Positions 30,436 through 46,168 are shown, counted from the stretch's first letter. The stretch: 64,000 nucleotides of DNA from Cacajao melanocephalus (GCA_963573385.1 CAUYLG010071685.1:1-64000), one strand, 5' to 3'. The notes: a model not told the origin generated them from the letters alone. Made by a program: numbers and translations.

Positions 30436-31095
30436 GGGTTCACTAAGTTTATCTTTTATATACCATACACATTATAAAAATGCGTGAACCAACCAGATGG
30501 AGCAAATGTACACTGTAAAGTGATATGTTGAAAGTTCTTAGTTTGAGCTCATTCTATTCACCAAATACGGCTATTGTTAAGACTTTGATATGTAACCTTT
30601 CAAATGTGTTTTTATGCACTTTCAGGTGTAGATAAAAATGTGAAAAATATTTAATATGATTTACATGAGATTATATGCACTCTGTTCTGTTGATAACCTA
30701 ATACATTGTGAACATTGTTCGTGTAAATACAAATATATTTTGTTCTTAATTTCTACCAGGTAGTCTGACTTAACTGTGTACCATAACTTTTTAGAAATCA
30801 AAATCAGTTTTTAAATTACTAAAAGTAATGCATGAATGCCGCAGAGTCTCCGAATAGAATGGTATAAAGAAAACTAAGATTATCTTTTCCCCCCATCCCC
30901 AAGCTGTCTAAAGGCAGTCACTGTTAATAGCTGTTTATTTCTTGCTTGCTTTAAATGATAAATTATACTAAAGACTATATTAACTATGGGACACATTTCA
31001 TTTGAAAGCTTTGAGAAAATTAGTGCATTCATCCTTCCTTACATTTTCTTTTTCCAATTAAAAAATACATTATTTTTACAAGATAAGGATTAGAG
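30436..31095. other. AT-rich DNA, possible old L1 3' end at 30800-30960
   Basis: 30800-30960 (taaaagtaatgcatgaat, gaatggtataaagaaaact, ggcagtcactgttaatag) faintly resembles an ancient antisense L1 or HAL1 3' UTR. The rest is unrecognised. Confidence 0.35.
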
Positions 31096-31265
31096 CAGGG
31101 GTGCCCAATTGTTTGACTTCCCTGGGCCACAGTGGAAGAGAACAGTTGTCTTGGACCACATATAATATACACTAACGATAGCTGATGAGCTAGAAAAAAA
31201 GGTTGCAAAAAAAAAAAAAACCAACTCAGTGTTTTAAAAAAGTTTATGTGGGTTGGACAAGCTTG
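31096..31265. mobile_element. hAT-Charlie element (MER30-like)
   Basis: 170 bp from caggggtgcccaattgtttg through gataGCTGATGAGCT wording to gggttggacaagcttg, so the two termini are inverted copies. Flanks gattagag and gattacag form a 7/8 target-site duplication. Confidence 0.75.
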
Positions 31266-32094
<829 letters not shown>

Positions 32095-32109
32095 TGTTTG
32101 AAGGTATTT

Positions 32110-33300
32110 TTTTGTAGAACTTGGGGGACACTGCTATATTGTCTTCCAGTACCTGGTATTTCTGATTAGAAGATGGATGTTAAGGTCATCCTAGTTTTGT
32201 TCTGGAGACTTTATTGGCATTCTGAAATTTTACTGGCAAGAATCCAGTTACGGATATTTTTCATTTGTTTTTAGTGTTACTCTGTGACTGTTTTCAGTTT
32301 GACAGCTGAATCAGTCGTTCTTCAGCTCTTGGAAAGTTTAACTTGCCTCTCCATCTCTGTTCTTCACTTTTGGATGTCTTATATAATAGTGGATGTTGGA
32401 CTTTAGATTGTCAACGTTTTCTTTTTTTTCTTATACTTCAATTTTTGTTTTTTTTGCTCTACTTTCTGGAAAATATTTATATTCTAGGCAAATGAATTTG
32501 GTATTTAGCTATGCCCAGTTTATTACACAATTGAATTTTTTATGCTTTAATAATTTTTTTTCCCCCCATGATGGAGCCTTGCTCTGTTGCCCAGGCTGGA
32601 GTGCAGTGGTGTGTCCTCCGCCTCCCGGGTTCAAGTGATTCTCTTGCCTCAGCCTCCTGAGCAGCTGGGACTACAGGTGCACTCAAGCACGCCTAGCTAA
32701 TTTTTGTATTGTTTCTTTTAGTAGAGATGGGTTTCACCATGTTGACCAGCCTGGTCTTGAACTTCTGACCTCAGGTGATCTGCCTGACTTGGCCTTCCAA
32801 AGTGCTAGGATTACAGGCATGAGCCATTGCACGCGGCCAATGCTTTAATAATTTTTAATAGACATTGCTTTTTTTTTTTAATGTGGCCTATTTTTTTTTT
32901 TAGTCTTGCAGTGTTTTTTTGAGTCCTTATGAGGATATTAATGAGAATTAAAATATGTTTGTTCCCTGATTTCTGTATATTCCTCTTATACCTTTTATAT
33001 TATTAGGTTTCAGCTTTTGGCAAATTTTTGGTGCATCTTGGTTAGTATTGTTAAAGTATGTTTTTGTTGCAGTATGTGTAAATAGTTCTTTTTCTGTGAG
33101 GCTTCTCTCTTGAATAGTAGTTCTAGTAACAGGTTATGTGAAATGGGGTCAGGTGTGGACCAGCAGTGCTCCTTCTATGGGGTGTGGGTGAGGAGTCGGC
33201 AGGTACAGTGGTACCCTGCTCACTTGGGTTACTCTGGTATCTTCAGTACTTGCAAGGAGCAGTGCTTTGGTATATTTCACTCAGACGGTGAGAGAGCCCC
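32110..33300 (-). mobile_element. Ancient LINE-1/HAL1-like segment, antisense
   Basis: Words such as gacactgctatattgtcttc, ttttgctctactttctgg and tgaggatattaatgagaa match old L1-type ORF regions in reverse. Strongly diverged and interrupted by an Alu. Confidence 0.45.
32559..32839 (-). mobile_element. AluS-like element, antisense, with target-site duplication
   Basis: T/C-rich tail, gatggagccttgctctgttg, a right-arm deletion, and the end gagccattgcacgcggcc. Bounded by atgctttaataattttt at 32542-32558 and 32840-32856. Confidence 0.94.
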
Positions 33301-33458
33301 TCCTCATTCTCTTTTTGTTCTCCCTTTTTTCTTCCATCCCCTTTTATTTCTGTCTCAGCATTAGAGGTCTGGTGTTCCCTTCATCTTTCTGCCGTACTGC
33401 TCTCTCAGACCTGGCTACTCTCACAGAAAGCCTTACCTGGCAACGATGCCCACTTTTA

Positions 33459-33752
33459 TTCCCCCCCTCCCAGACAGGGTCTTGCCCTGCCACCCAGGCT
33501 GGAGTAACAGTGATGTGATCATGGCTCCCTGCATCCTCAACCTCCCGGGCTCAAGTGAGCCTCTCGCCTTGGCCCCCCAAGTAGCTGGGATCACAGGAGT
33601 ATGCAACCATGCCAGCTGACCTTTTTTACTCTTAGTAGAGATGGTGTGGTACCATGTTGCCCAGGCTGGCCTCACACTCCTGGGCTCAATCAGTCTTCCC
33701 ATCTCTGCTTCCCAGAGTGCTGGAATTAAGGTGTTTGCCACTGTGCCTAGTC
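33459..33752 (-). mobile_element. AluJ-like element, antisense
   Basis: C-rich tail with cagacagggtcttgccctg and J-type ctcctgggctcaatcagtc. Ends ccactgtgcctagtca. Flanks tgcccactttta and tgcccgctttt suggest the duplication. Confidence 0.9.
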
Positions 33753-34076
33753 AGTGCCCGCTTTTTATAGAGATTTCTTCTCTAGCTTTATCCTGAAGGC
33801 AAGAGCTGCCACCATCAGCATCTCTGTTCACAGGTTCAGAAGCTGGGATAATCTATCCAGAACGTGGGTAATGCAGTGCTCTGATGAAGCCCCATAATTG
33901 TTTCCTTCTCCTTGTAATCGTGATTAGTATGTAACTTGCAACTGCTCTAGTGTGGCCTTGAAAAGACTTTCATGTCTTATGTGTAGGTTTTTTCTCTGTC
34001 AGTCTGTTCTAAAGAACTTTTAGAATTTATCGTCATCCAATGACATCTACTTGTTCTGAAACAGTGCTGTTGTTTC
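33753..34076. other. Single-copy DNA, nothing recognised
   Basis: No recognisable repeat or gene. Confidence 0.4.
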
Positions 34077-34362
34077 ATTTTGTCTTTGAGACAGGGTCTT
34101 GCTCTGTCATGCAGGCTGGAGTATAGTGGCACGCTTCGCTCATGGCTCACTGCAGCCCCAATTTCACAGGCTCAATTGATCCTTCACCTCAGCCTCCCTA
34201 GTAGCTAGGACTAAAGTACTACATGCCACCGTTCATGGCTAAGTTTTGTATTTTTTTGTAGAGATGGGGTTTTGCCATGTTGCCCAGGCTGGTCTTGAAC
34301 TCTTGGAGTTCCTCGGTCTTCCAGAGTGCTAGGATGACAGGCCTGAGCCAAGGACCCTGGCC
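34077..34362 (-). mobile_element. AluJ-like element, antisense
   Basis: tttgagacagggtcttgctc to gagccaaggaccctggcc. Strongly diverged, with about 20 bp lost after gaactcttgg. Confidence 0.88.
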
Positions 34363-34547
34363 TATTACTTCGTTTTAGTTTAAATCTTTTCCCTTTATTT
34401 TTCATGGGGCCTTGGGAAGGAGGAGCAATAGATACATTTGTCTGCCTTGGACTGTAATTCACTAATTTATGACTGTAGATGTCCCCCATACATGTCTCAT
34501 TTAAAAAAATGTTTGATTTTATTTATTTTTCATTAATTAATGTATTT

Positions 34548-34842
34548 GTTTTGAGACAGAGTCTTGAGTTTTGTCACCCAGTGGAGTGCAGTGGAACGAT
34601 CACAGCTCAGGCAGCGTCAACCTCATGGGCTTAATCAATTGATCTTCCTGCCTCAGGCTCCCAAGTAACTGGGACCACAGGCCCATGCCACCAAGCCCTG
34701 CTAATTTTTGTGTTTTTTGTAGAGATGAGGTTTTATGATACTGTCCAGGCTGGTTTTGAATTCCTGGGCTCAAGCAATCCACCTGTCTTGGCCTCCCAAA
34801 GTGCTGGGATTACAGGCGTGAGCCACCATGCCATGCCCGGCC
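34548..34842 (-). mobile_element. AluJ-like element, antisense
   Basis: Begins ttttgagacagagtcttgag, J-type ttcctgggctcaagcaatcc, ends ccaccatgccatgcccggcc with a small terminal duplication. Confidence 0.9.
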
Positions 34843-36587
<1,745 letters not shown>

Positions 36588-36890
36588 GACTGGGTGCAGT
36601 GGCTCATGCCTGTAATCCCATCACTTTGGGAGGCCGAGCTGAGTGGATTACCTGAGGTCAGGAGTTCGAGACCAGCTTGGCCAACATGGTGAAACCCCAT
36701 CTCCACTAAAAATATAAAAATTAGCTGGGTGTGATGGTGCACCTGTAATGGGAGGCTGAGGTGGGAGAATTGCTTGGACCTGGGAGGCAGAGGTTGTAGT
36801 GAGCTGCGATTGTGACACTGCACTCCAGCATGAGCGACAGAGGGAGACTCCGTCTCAAAAACAAACAAAAATACACACACACACACACAC
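36588..36890 (+). mobile_element. Alu element, sense, ending in an (AC)n tract
   Basis: gactgggtgcagtggctcat to a caaaaacaaac tail, with a right-arm deletion after gtgcacctgtaat. The tail has become an (AC)9 microsatellite at 36873-36890. Flanking acaaagtg suggests the target duplication. Confidence 0.93.
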
Positions 36891-37944
36891 AAAGTGCCTT
36901 ACAGTGCCAGGAGTGATACAGATATTTAATAATAGAAAGCCTTTTATTATCATCATTATTGTTACTGATACCAATTACTGTATTAAGTAGGCTCTGAGAT
37001 TCAAACTTTATTCTTGCTTCTAGGGAGGCAGCATGTTACTACTGTAGAGACATATAGACATAACTGCCATACAGGGTGAGGTGGATGTTAGTAGAGTATG
37101 TAAGAGGTATTATAACCTAAAGGAGGAAGTCAGGGTAGGGAAATTACAGATGTATTCCTCATTTAAAAATTTTAAGGAACCGTCTCTTAAATTACCTTCA
37201 GCAAAATGGGGTATTTCTTTAAGGAAGCATAAGGAGGAAAGACAGAAATTATCTTAAAGCTGCAAAGCCAAGTGTTTCAGGAAATTGTAGCACTGTTTTG
37301 CCTGTAACTGATTGTTTTCACTTTTTGGCTTCATGGATAATTGGCATGTGTTCTAGAATACAACAGATTCTTAAGGACTGAATTATCATGTATTCCTCTT
37401 AGTAGCAGCAGTACTAGGCTTCCGAGTCTAGTATTCCGCCGTAATTCCGTTTTCTCTTTCTCTCTGCTCCCAGTAGACCAGGCTTCACTCTGATTTATGG
37501 TTCCTGCTTATTGCAGTGTGACTTGTGCCGACCTCTTTCACACTCTTGGTTCCTTGACTCTAGGTTTTTGTTTGCAGGCAACAGAAACAGTCTAGTTATC
37601 TGAAGCAAAAGAAGGGAAAGATGGAGAAGTTCATTGAATTAACGAAAAACAGAAGAATAAAGAGTCTAGGTTGTAGACATCACAGTGGGCTGACTTGGCA
37701 GTGGTTAAGAATCAGTTTGAATTATTTTCCTGTATAATTTCTCTTTCTTTACATTCACATTTCTAGGAGACTATCTTATTTGCCTGGCTGGAGTTATGTT
37801 TCAGCCCCTTGCCTGGGGAGGAAAAGGGCACTGCGATTGAAACCCCAAGTCTGTGCAGAAGAAGCTATGTAGTTTCTCTAAAGCAAAAGTGGAAGACGAA
37901 AAACAACAGACATCGAATATGTCGTGTTAACATGGAGTGTTACT
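36891..37944. other. Single-copy DNA, nothing recognised
   Basis: About 1 kb. No repeat or exon can be supported, and the plus frame at 37809 runs into an Alu. Confidence 0.5.
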
Positions 37945-38531
<587 letters not shown>

Positions 38532-38684
38532 AATTGATTTATTTTAAGTAGTGAAATTATATGCTTGTATTTATCTCAGAGAATTCACTCTGGACATAGT
38601 GTTAAGTACTGAGGTGAGGGTGAAGGGCTGTGTGAGCAGATAGAGGCAGCAAGAACAGTAAGAAAGCTATTGGGTTGAAATCCA

Positions 38685-39010
38685 AATTTATAAGGCTCTC
38701 TGTGATCTGCCCCTGCCTACCTCTGATTTAATTTCCTACCATTTGTTCGTTGCTTGCCACTCTGTAGCCACATTTACTTTTGTTAGAATCAAACTTGTTC
38801 TTGCCTTAGAGCCTATGCACTTGCTCTGGTGCTCTCTGCTTAGAATTCTGTTAACCCCTGCTTGTCACTTTGTTGGATTCTTGTCATTTGTACCTTAGTC
38901 CATGTTCCCCATCTCCTTTCCTGGCCATGTTCTCTAATCCCGTTTTGCCTCTATAGCTTTTCACTACTGTATCGTTCAGTTTCATTTTTTTAACCACAGT
39001 TATTACAGTC
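38685..39010 (+). mobile_element. L2 element, sense
   Basis: Word order of an L2 3' part: ggctctctgtgatctgcccc, gcctatgcacttgctctgg, gctctctgcttagaattctg, cctctatagcttttcact. Diverged, no coding capacity. Confidence 0.65.
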
Positions 39011-39599
39011 TGTTACTTTTTTTCCCCCATCTCTCTTAACAGTGGCAGTTAGGCAAGGTTTGATTGCTAAAGAAAGCTCACATGATCCAAAGTAACAGTG
39101 CTCATCAATCTGTGGTTTATTGCTGAAAAAGGATATCTAATGCAGCTGCTTTCAAGTTAGGTTGCATATCACAAGCAAAGGCTGCCTCCTATCAGTGAAC
39201 CTGGGGAGGCTGAGTGTAAGGTTCAATTGTCCCACTTCTGTAGGGCCATATGGATAGCTTTCCTGGATTGGGATCACTGAGGTGTGCAGAGAACACCTTG
39301 GAACCAGGGATCCCCCAGTGGAGTCTCAGTGGGGCTTATATTCCTGCTGGCCACATAGGCATATTTTTGCTACATAACCAGCATCAGTGGCAGAAACCAC
39401 TAGGAGCTCACCAAAACCAGGTGCAAACCATCAGTCTCACTTTAACAATGAACAACGCTGACAAGCTGGTACAAGCAGGCCATAGCTCATGGGATTCATG
39501 ATTTCAGAGCAACATTATTAATCAGTATGTTTTGTGCTTTGACCAGGTATCAGTGCCGTAGTATATACACAGGACGATTCCAGCCTTCTGGGATTAGCT
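39011..39599. other. Unassigned DNA, possibly an old LTR
   Basis: 39220-39500 (tcccccagtggagtctcagt, gcttatattcctgctggcc, caggtgcaaaccatcagtc) has the look of an old retroviral-type LTR, but no family was recognised. The plus frame 39250-39501 has no domain. Confidence 0.3.
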
Positions 39600-39715
39600 C
39601 TGAGTGCCTTTTCTTTTCTTTTTAAATTTCCACTGGAATGTAAATGCCAGTTGAGCAGGAATCTTGTCTTGTGGGGAGATGTGATGATTTTGTTGATGTG
39701 TTTAAGATTTCACAA
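39600..39715 (+). mobile_element. Probable L2 3' end, sense
   Basis: actggaatgtaaatgccagt, gagcaggaatcttgtcttg. Very similar to 36430-36490. May be the 3' part of the L2 at 38685, split by an insertion. Confidence 0.4.
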
Positions 39716-39726
39716 AGGATATTCAG

Positions 39727-40012
39727 GGCTGGGTGCAGTGGCTCACGCCTGTAATCCCAGCACTTTGGGAGACCAAGGGGGATGGATCACTTGAGAACAG
39801 GAATTCGAGACCAGCCTGGCTGACATGGTGAAACCCCGTCTCTACTGAGAATACAAACATTAGCCGGGCATGGTAGTGCATGCCTGTAATTCCAACTACT
39901 CAGGAGTCTGAGGTGGGATAATCGCTTGATTTCAGTGAGCTGAGATTGCGCTACTGCACTCCAGCCTGGGCAGTGGAGTGAGACTCTGTCTCAAAAAAAA
40001 AAAAAAAAAAAA
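39727..40012 (+). mobile_element. AluS-like element, sense
   Basis: ggctgggtgcagtggctcac to a 19-A tail, with a small right-arm deletion near 39930. Confidence 0.95.
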
Positions 40013-40244
40013 TCAGAATGAAAAAGTGGTTTTTCCATTTAAGATTTTTTTCTTCTCTCAACTTTTAGGTGTAGGAATAGGTGTCTTTGGAAGACCAGAC
40101 ACTTTATGCAGTGTTGAGTTCAGGAGGCAGTGAGTGTTAAGGAATGGGTATAAAAGTGAGTGTGATTCTGTTCCCATCTTGCTGTTTCTTTATTTTTCCT
40201 AGACTTTCTCTTAAGGATCTTTATGATTAGGCGAATACCTTTTG

Positions 40245-40249
<5 letters not shown>
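40013..40249. other. Single-copy DNA, nothing recognised
   Basis: No recognisable repeat or gene. Confidence 0.4.

Positions 40250-40283
<34 letters not shown>
40250..40283. repeat. (TG)n microsatellite
   Basis: About 17 uninterrupted TG units. Likely length-polymorphic. Confidence 0.95.
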
Positions 40284-40284
<1 letters not shown>

Positions 40285-40452
40285 GCTATGTGTCTTTGAA
40301 CGAAGAGTTAGGCATTCAATATATTCTCTTTGAAGTGTCTCCTACAAAAAATTCTAGTATTATATCAAGCAGGTTAGTAATAAATAGCTACCTTTTTTTT
40401 TTTTTTGGAGTGCCTTTTAGTCACCAAAATTGTGCTGTTTTGTGTATGCATT

Positions 40453-40769
40453 ATCTCTCTCTCTCTCTCTTTTTTTTTTTTTTTTTTTTAAACAGAATCT
40501 TGCTCTGTCACCCAGGCTAGAGTGCAGTGGCCCAATCTTGGCTCACCACAACCTCTGCTTCCCAGATTCAAGTGATTCTCTTGCCTCAGCCTCCTGAGTA
40601 GCTGGGATTACAGGCGCACACCACCACGCCTAGCTAATTTTGGTATTTTTAGTAGAACGGGGTTTTGCCATGTTGGCCAGGCTGGTCTCGAACTCCTTAC
40701 CTCAGGTGATCTGCCTGCGTTAGCCTCCCTAAGTACTGGGATTACACTTGTGAGCCACTGCCCCCGGCA
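40453..40769 (-). mobile_element. Alu element, antisense, with adjoining (TC)n
   Basis: A (TC)9 tract at 40453-40470 runs into about 19 T, then the antisense Alu from aaacagaatcttgctctg to gccactgcccccggca. Confidence 0.93.
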
Positions 40770-40774
40770 GGATA

Positions 40775-41490
40775 TGTGCGTTTTAAAATTTCATTGGCAG
40801 GTTGTCTCCATGGAGGTTGTAGTTACTGATACTCCTACCACCAGTGTGTATTAGAATGCTGTGGAGTGTCACAAAGCTTTTTATTTTTGCCAGACTGGTA
40901 GATAAAGAATGGGATCTTGTATTTTTTTGTTTTTAGAGATATGCTTTTTATTATGATATGCAAAATACATTAAAAGTTACAAAATACAGCATGGTGAATT
41001 TCACAAATTGGACGAACCCGTGTAACCACTATACCAGTCATTGCTCTGTCCTGGGCCTCTGGAAAGGTAACCATTATCCTGACATACATTATCTATTCAT
41101 TATTCTTGTATTTCATATAAACATACAGTATGTACTCTTATTTATGGCTTATTTTCTCAGCATTATAAGAGACTTATTTTGCTGAGATTCATCCAGGTAA
41201 TATCAGAAGTTCTCAGTGAGATCTCTATTTGCATTTCTCTTGAAAGGAGGTTTAGCACTTTTTTAATGTTTTAAGCTTTAAAATTTTTATTTTCTGTAAG
41301 CTGTTTACATCCTGTATTCTTTAGTAGGGAATCATTTTCTTATGGATCTGCTTATATGTAAAGGAAGCTGATTGTCTAGGATATGAGTTGTAATTGTTTT
41401 CTTCATCTAGTCATGCCTTTTGATTTTGCATGTGATGGTTCTTGCCATAAAGGATATTTAAAAAAATTGTATATCTTTTGTGGCCATTCA
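40775..41490 (-). mobile_element. Old LINE-1 3' region, antisense, split by another L1
   Basis: 40775-40925 (ttgtctccatggaggttgt, attttgccagactgg-like text) resumes at 41218 (gatctctatttgcatttctc) and continues to about 41490 (cttgccataaaggat). The gap is filled by a second L1 3' UTR. Confidence 0.6.
40945..41210 (-). mobile_element. Nested LINE-1 3' UTR, antisense
   Basis: aaaatacagcatggtgaattt, cgtgtaaccactataccagt, ggtaaccattatcctgac, acagtatgtactcttattta and gctgagattcatccagg form a separate L1M 3' UTR inside the previous one. Confidence 0.65.
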
Positions 41491-41904
41491 CATTTTTTCT
41501 CAATTACTTGTTTTCTCCAGTGGCCCTAATGTCTTTTGAGCATCCCATAGCTTTTGTTAAATTACACTTTAATGTCATCAAAGATTAAAGTGCAGAAACC
41601 ACCTCTAAAAATTACAGTGCTGAAAATGAAATTTCAATCACGTGTACGTTGAATTATAGAAGAAATAGCTGGCTGGGAGAATGTTGTGATGGTCTTCATA
41701 TGCAACTGGAGAAACCTAGTGAAGGTGAATTTATGGACGTAAGTGAGGAAAGTGGTTGTGATGAAAAAGAGGATGGCCTCATAGGAAGTGACACTGGCAA
41801 AAAAAACTTGACGATAAAGGAACTCTCTCCAAGATATTTCATGCCGTTGAAAATGCAAAGGATAAAATGTTAGAAGCTGGTACCAGCCTTAGAGAGTTGT
41901 GTGA

Positions 41905-42553
<649 letters not shown>

Positions 42554-42688
42554 AGAAAAGATGCTTGTTCTTTGTCATAAGTTATATGAGAAGAAAAGTT
42601 GCTATTCAGAGTTCTCAAGCCATTTACAACGAAATGAAACCATTCACATCAGTTCTAATGTTTTAAATTGCAGTGTTCTAAAATAATG

Positions 42689-42712
42689 TTAGTGTGTGTG
42701 TGTATATATATG
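42689..42712. repeat. (TG)n(TA)n microsatellite
   Basis: A short gtgtgtgtgtatatatatg tract at the end of the Tigger relic. Confidence 0.85.
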
Positions 42713-42726
42713 TATGAATAATATTT

Positions 42727-43321
42727 TTTTCTTTTTTTCCTAAGATGGAGTCTTGCTCTGTCCCAGGCTGAAGTACAGTACAGTGGTGTGATCTTGGTTC
42801 ACTGCAACCTCTACCTCGGGGGTTCAGGTGATTCTCCTGTCTCAGCCTCCCGAGCCAGGACTACAGGCATGTACCACCGAGCCCGGTTTTTTTTTTTTTT
42901 TTTTTTGAGATAGAGTCTCACTCTGTTGCCCAGGCTGAGTTGCAGTGGTGCGATCTCTGCTCACTGCAACCTTTGACTCGTGGGTTCAAGCAATTCTCCT
43001 ACCTCAGTCTCCTGGGTAGCTGGAATTACAGGTGTGTGCCACCACACCCAGCTAATTTTTTCATTTTTAATAGAGACAGGTTTCACCACACTGGCCAGGC
43101 TGGTCTCGAACTTCTGACCTCAGGCAATTCACTTGCCTCGGCCTGCTAAAGTGTCGGAATTACAGGTGTGAGCCACTACTCCTGGCCAATTTTTTTATTT
43201 TATTAGAGATGGGGCTTCATCATGTTGGCCAGGCTGGTCTCAAATTCCTGACCTCATGTGATCTGCCTGCCTCAGCCTCCCAAAGTGGTGGGATTACAGG
43301 CGTGAGCCACAGTGCCTGGCC
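42727..43321 (-). mobile_element. Alu element, antisense, split by another antisense Alu
   Basis: 42727-42886 (taagatggagtcttgctctg to accaccgagcccgg) continues at 43188 (ttattagagatggggcttc) and ends cacagtgcctggcc. Confidence 0.92.
42887..43187 (-). mobile_element. AluS-like element, antisense, nested
   Basis: About 21 T, gagatagagtctcactctg, both arms, ends ccactactcctggcc. Inserted in the middle linker of the outer Alu in the same orientation. Confidence 0.94.
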
Positions 43322-43754
43322 CATTTTATAGTATTTTTATTATACGTTGTTAACTGATAGTAAATGTTTTTAATATCTTGGCCAAAATTTTAGGAGTAAT
43401 GCAACAGTTCACAATAATTAAGATCACTTTGTTGAGTTTCACATCCTGATTGTTTCCAAAATGAGAACTGCCTGTATATGTTTAAAAAAACAGAAAAACC
43501 TCCCAAACTCCTTAAAGTGACTTAATTAGTGTCTCAGACAGTGATTTCTTCATTGTCTCTTCCGACCTTCAGGTCCCTCATAGGTTCACTGTATCTGCAT
43601 ATTTGGTACATTTTTCTTGCAGTTGCAGTGTGAGTTTCTGGAGCTGCTACAGATCTCAGTTCTTCACTAAATTGTCAGATACTGATTCTACTAGTCTAAT
43701 CAACTGTGTGAAGAATAGTATACAAGATAGCAAGTAGCGACAGTGATTGGAATG
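43322..43754. other. Single-copy DNA, nothing recognised
   Basis: No recognisable repeat or gene. Confidence 0.45.
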
Positions 43755-43870
43755 AAAAGTATTTCTTGAGCGTCTGCTATATACCAGGTACTGTTTTTAG
43801 GTTTTGGAGATAAATAACATTAGGTCCTCTGTGTTGTTTTTTTTCCCTTCACCGTCTATAAAGGGCAGAG
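43755..43870 (-). mobile_element. L2 3' end fragment, antisense
   Basis: tcttgagcgtctgctatata, ccaggtactgtttttagg and tggagataaataacattag are typical reverse-complement L2/MIR 3' words. Confidence 0.6.
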
Positions 43871-44522
<652 letters not shown>

Positions 44523-44752
44523 AGGACAATTACTCTTTAAAACAGTTTAACTTTTGTATTGAATGCATTTCATGAGAGGAGAACTGTAGGTCAGTTGACC
44601 AACTGAAGAGTTACATTGTTTTTGCTGAAACTGCCATTCTAATGTTCTTATTCCTTAAGCCTAAACTTACATGGTTGTGTATTATAATTGAACATCATGT
44701 ACAGTCATTTGAAAACGATTTGATTTGGACTTCATTTCTCTGTAATAGCTTG

Positions 44753-44783
<31 letters not shown>

Positions 44784-45265
44784 TTCTGAAAAAGGGGGGT
44801 GAAATCAAGGGTATATTGATTTTAATTATTTACCAAAGACATACTTATTGGATATTTATGGAGAGCCAATGTCAAGAATTCTGAAGGATATGAAAATGCC
44901 CTCAGTAGGCTACCATGGAACTTAGTTTAGTTGGTAAGAAAGTCTTGAATATGAGTAGCCAAACAAGTCCTACAAGTTGGCAGTCATCGTTTTATGGTGC
45001 AAGTGATGACTTAGGTTCAAAGGAATATGCAGTTGTTTCTAGCTGGAGGAATCAGAAGGCTACATGGATGCAGGACTTGAAGGGCACCTTATGGGCGTCT
45101 TAGTAGAAGATACACTAATTGGAGCAAACAACCCTGAGAAAGTCCTGGTGATTTAAAGCTTCTCTGATGTATCTGGTAAATGATATTTGACAAATGATTG
45201 GATTGTTAATATTACCCTTTTTTTTGTCTTGAAAAGAATATTGTGTTAGATGATTCAGGATAGTA
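44523..45265. other. Unique DNA with a 25-bp T tract and a faint L2 relic
   Basis: A T run lies at 44761-44785. 44830-45100 (tattggatatttatggagag, ctaccatggaacttagttt, ggacttgaagggcacctta) vaguely follows antisense L2 order. No gene was seen. Confidence 0.4.
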
Positions 45266-45418
45266 GTGTAGTTCTCAAAGCATGGTCCTTGGCAGCATCA
45301 ACATCTCCTCCTAACTTGTTCAAAGTGCAGATTCTTGGCTGAATCCCATATCAAGCCGTTGAGTCAGAAAGTGGGGTAGGACCCAGCAGCCTGTGCTTTA
45401 ACAGGTCTTGTTTAGAGA
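45266..45418. mobile_element. MER5A hAT-Charlie element
   Basis: gtagttctcaaagcatggtc, ggcagcatcaacatctcctc, ttcaaagtgcagattcttgg and cagcctgtgctttaacagg match the MER5A order. The far terminus is degraded. Confidence 0.75.
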
Positions 45419-45464
45419 GAAGCATTTCTATTTAATGACTACCTTTTAAACAGTGTGGTAACTA

Positions 45465-45569
45465 ATGCTCACTTTGTCAGCACGTATGTTGAAATTGGAG
45501 TGATACAAAGATTAGCATGACCCCTGCACAAGGACGACACACAATTTTATGAAGTGTTTCATATTTTTT
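45465..45569 (+). pseudogene. U6 spliceosomal snRNA pseudogene, full length
   Basis: U6 snRNA catalyses pre-mRNA splicing in the spliceosome. This copy spans the whole RNA, from atgctcactttgtcagcac through ttggagtgatacaaagattag, cccctgcacaaggacgaca and gaagtgtttcatatttttt. Substitutions are scattered, several being CpG-type changes, and three bases are missing in the acagagaagatt region (here acaaagatt), which overlaps the conserved ACAGAGA box that pairs with the 5' splice site. No U6-type upstream promoter (TATA and PSE) is evident. It is fused directly to an L1 3' end, so it is a retro-derived, non-functional copy. Confidence 0.9.
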
Positions 45570-45665
45570 ATTACACATGCATGCCTGTATCAAAATGTCT
45601 CATGTACTTCATAAATATATACACCTACTATGTACTCCAAAAAATTAAAAGCAAAATTAAAAGAA
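45570..45665 (+). mobile_element. L1 3' terminus fused to the U6 copy, with A-rich tail
   Basis: attacacatgcatgcctgta, tcaaaatgtctcatgtactt and tatacacctactatgtactc are the L1MA/L1PB-type 3' end in sense, followed by an A-rich tail (45639-45665). It starts exactly where the U6 T run ends. Imperfect flanks agtgtggtaact (45452-45463) and aatgtgatatct (45665-45676), 9/12 matches, may be the target-site duplication. Confidence 0.85.
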
Positions 45666-45789
45666 ATGTGATATCTCTGTCAGCTTTATTGGCTAATACT
45701 GATTAATAGCCCGTTCCATAATTTGATTAAAAGTCATTCCTTCCTCAGCTTACTATTTGAAGTATAAAATCTTTGTCAGTTTGGATGGT

Positions 45790-46076
45790 AATTTTTTATT
45801 TTTTTTTTGAGATGGAGTCTTGCTCAGTTGCCCAGGCTGGAGTGCAGTGGCACAATCTTGGCTCACTGCAACCGTCAAGCAATTCTCCTGCCTCAGCCTC
45901 CAGAGTAGCTGGGATTACAGGCACTCGCCACCACACCCAGCTAATTTTTTTGTATTTTTAGTAGAGATGGGGTTTCACCATGTTAGCCAGGATGGTCTCG
46001 ATCTCCTGACCTCGTGGTCTGTCCACCTCGGCCTTCCAAAGTGCTAGGATTACAGGTATGAGCCACTGTGCCTGGC
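45790..46076 (-). mobile_element. AluY-like element, antisense
   Basis: T tail plus gagatggagtcttgctcagt. The left arm carries ttagccaggatggtctcgat and ctcctgacctcgtggtctg, the AluY-type variant. About 14 bp are lost in the right arm near 45870. Flanks ggatggtaattttt and ggaaggtaattttt. Confidence 0.94.
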
Positions 46077-46168
46077 TGGAAGGTAATTTTTTACTTGAAA
46101 ATTTGAAAACCTGGAAATTGAATAAATTAGTGAGCTATTTTAATTGCCTTGTTAGTGAATCATGACAG

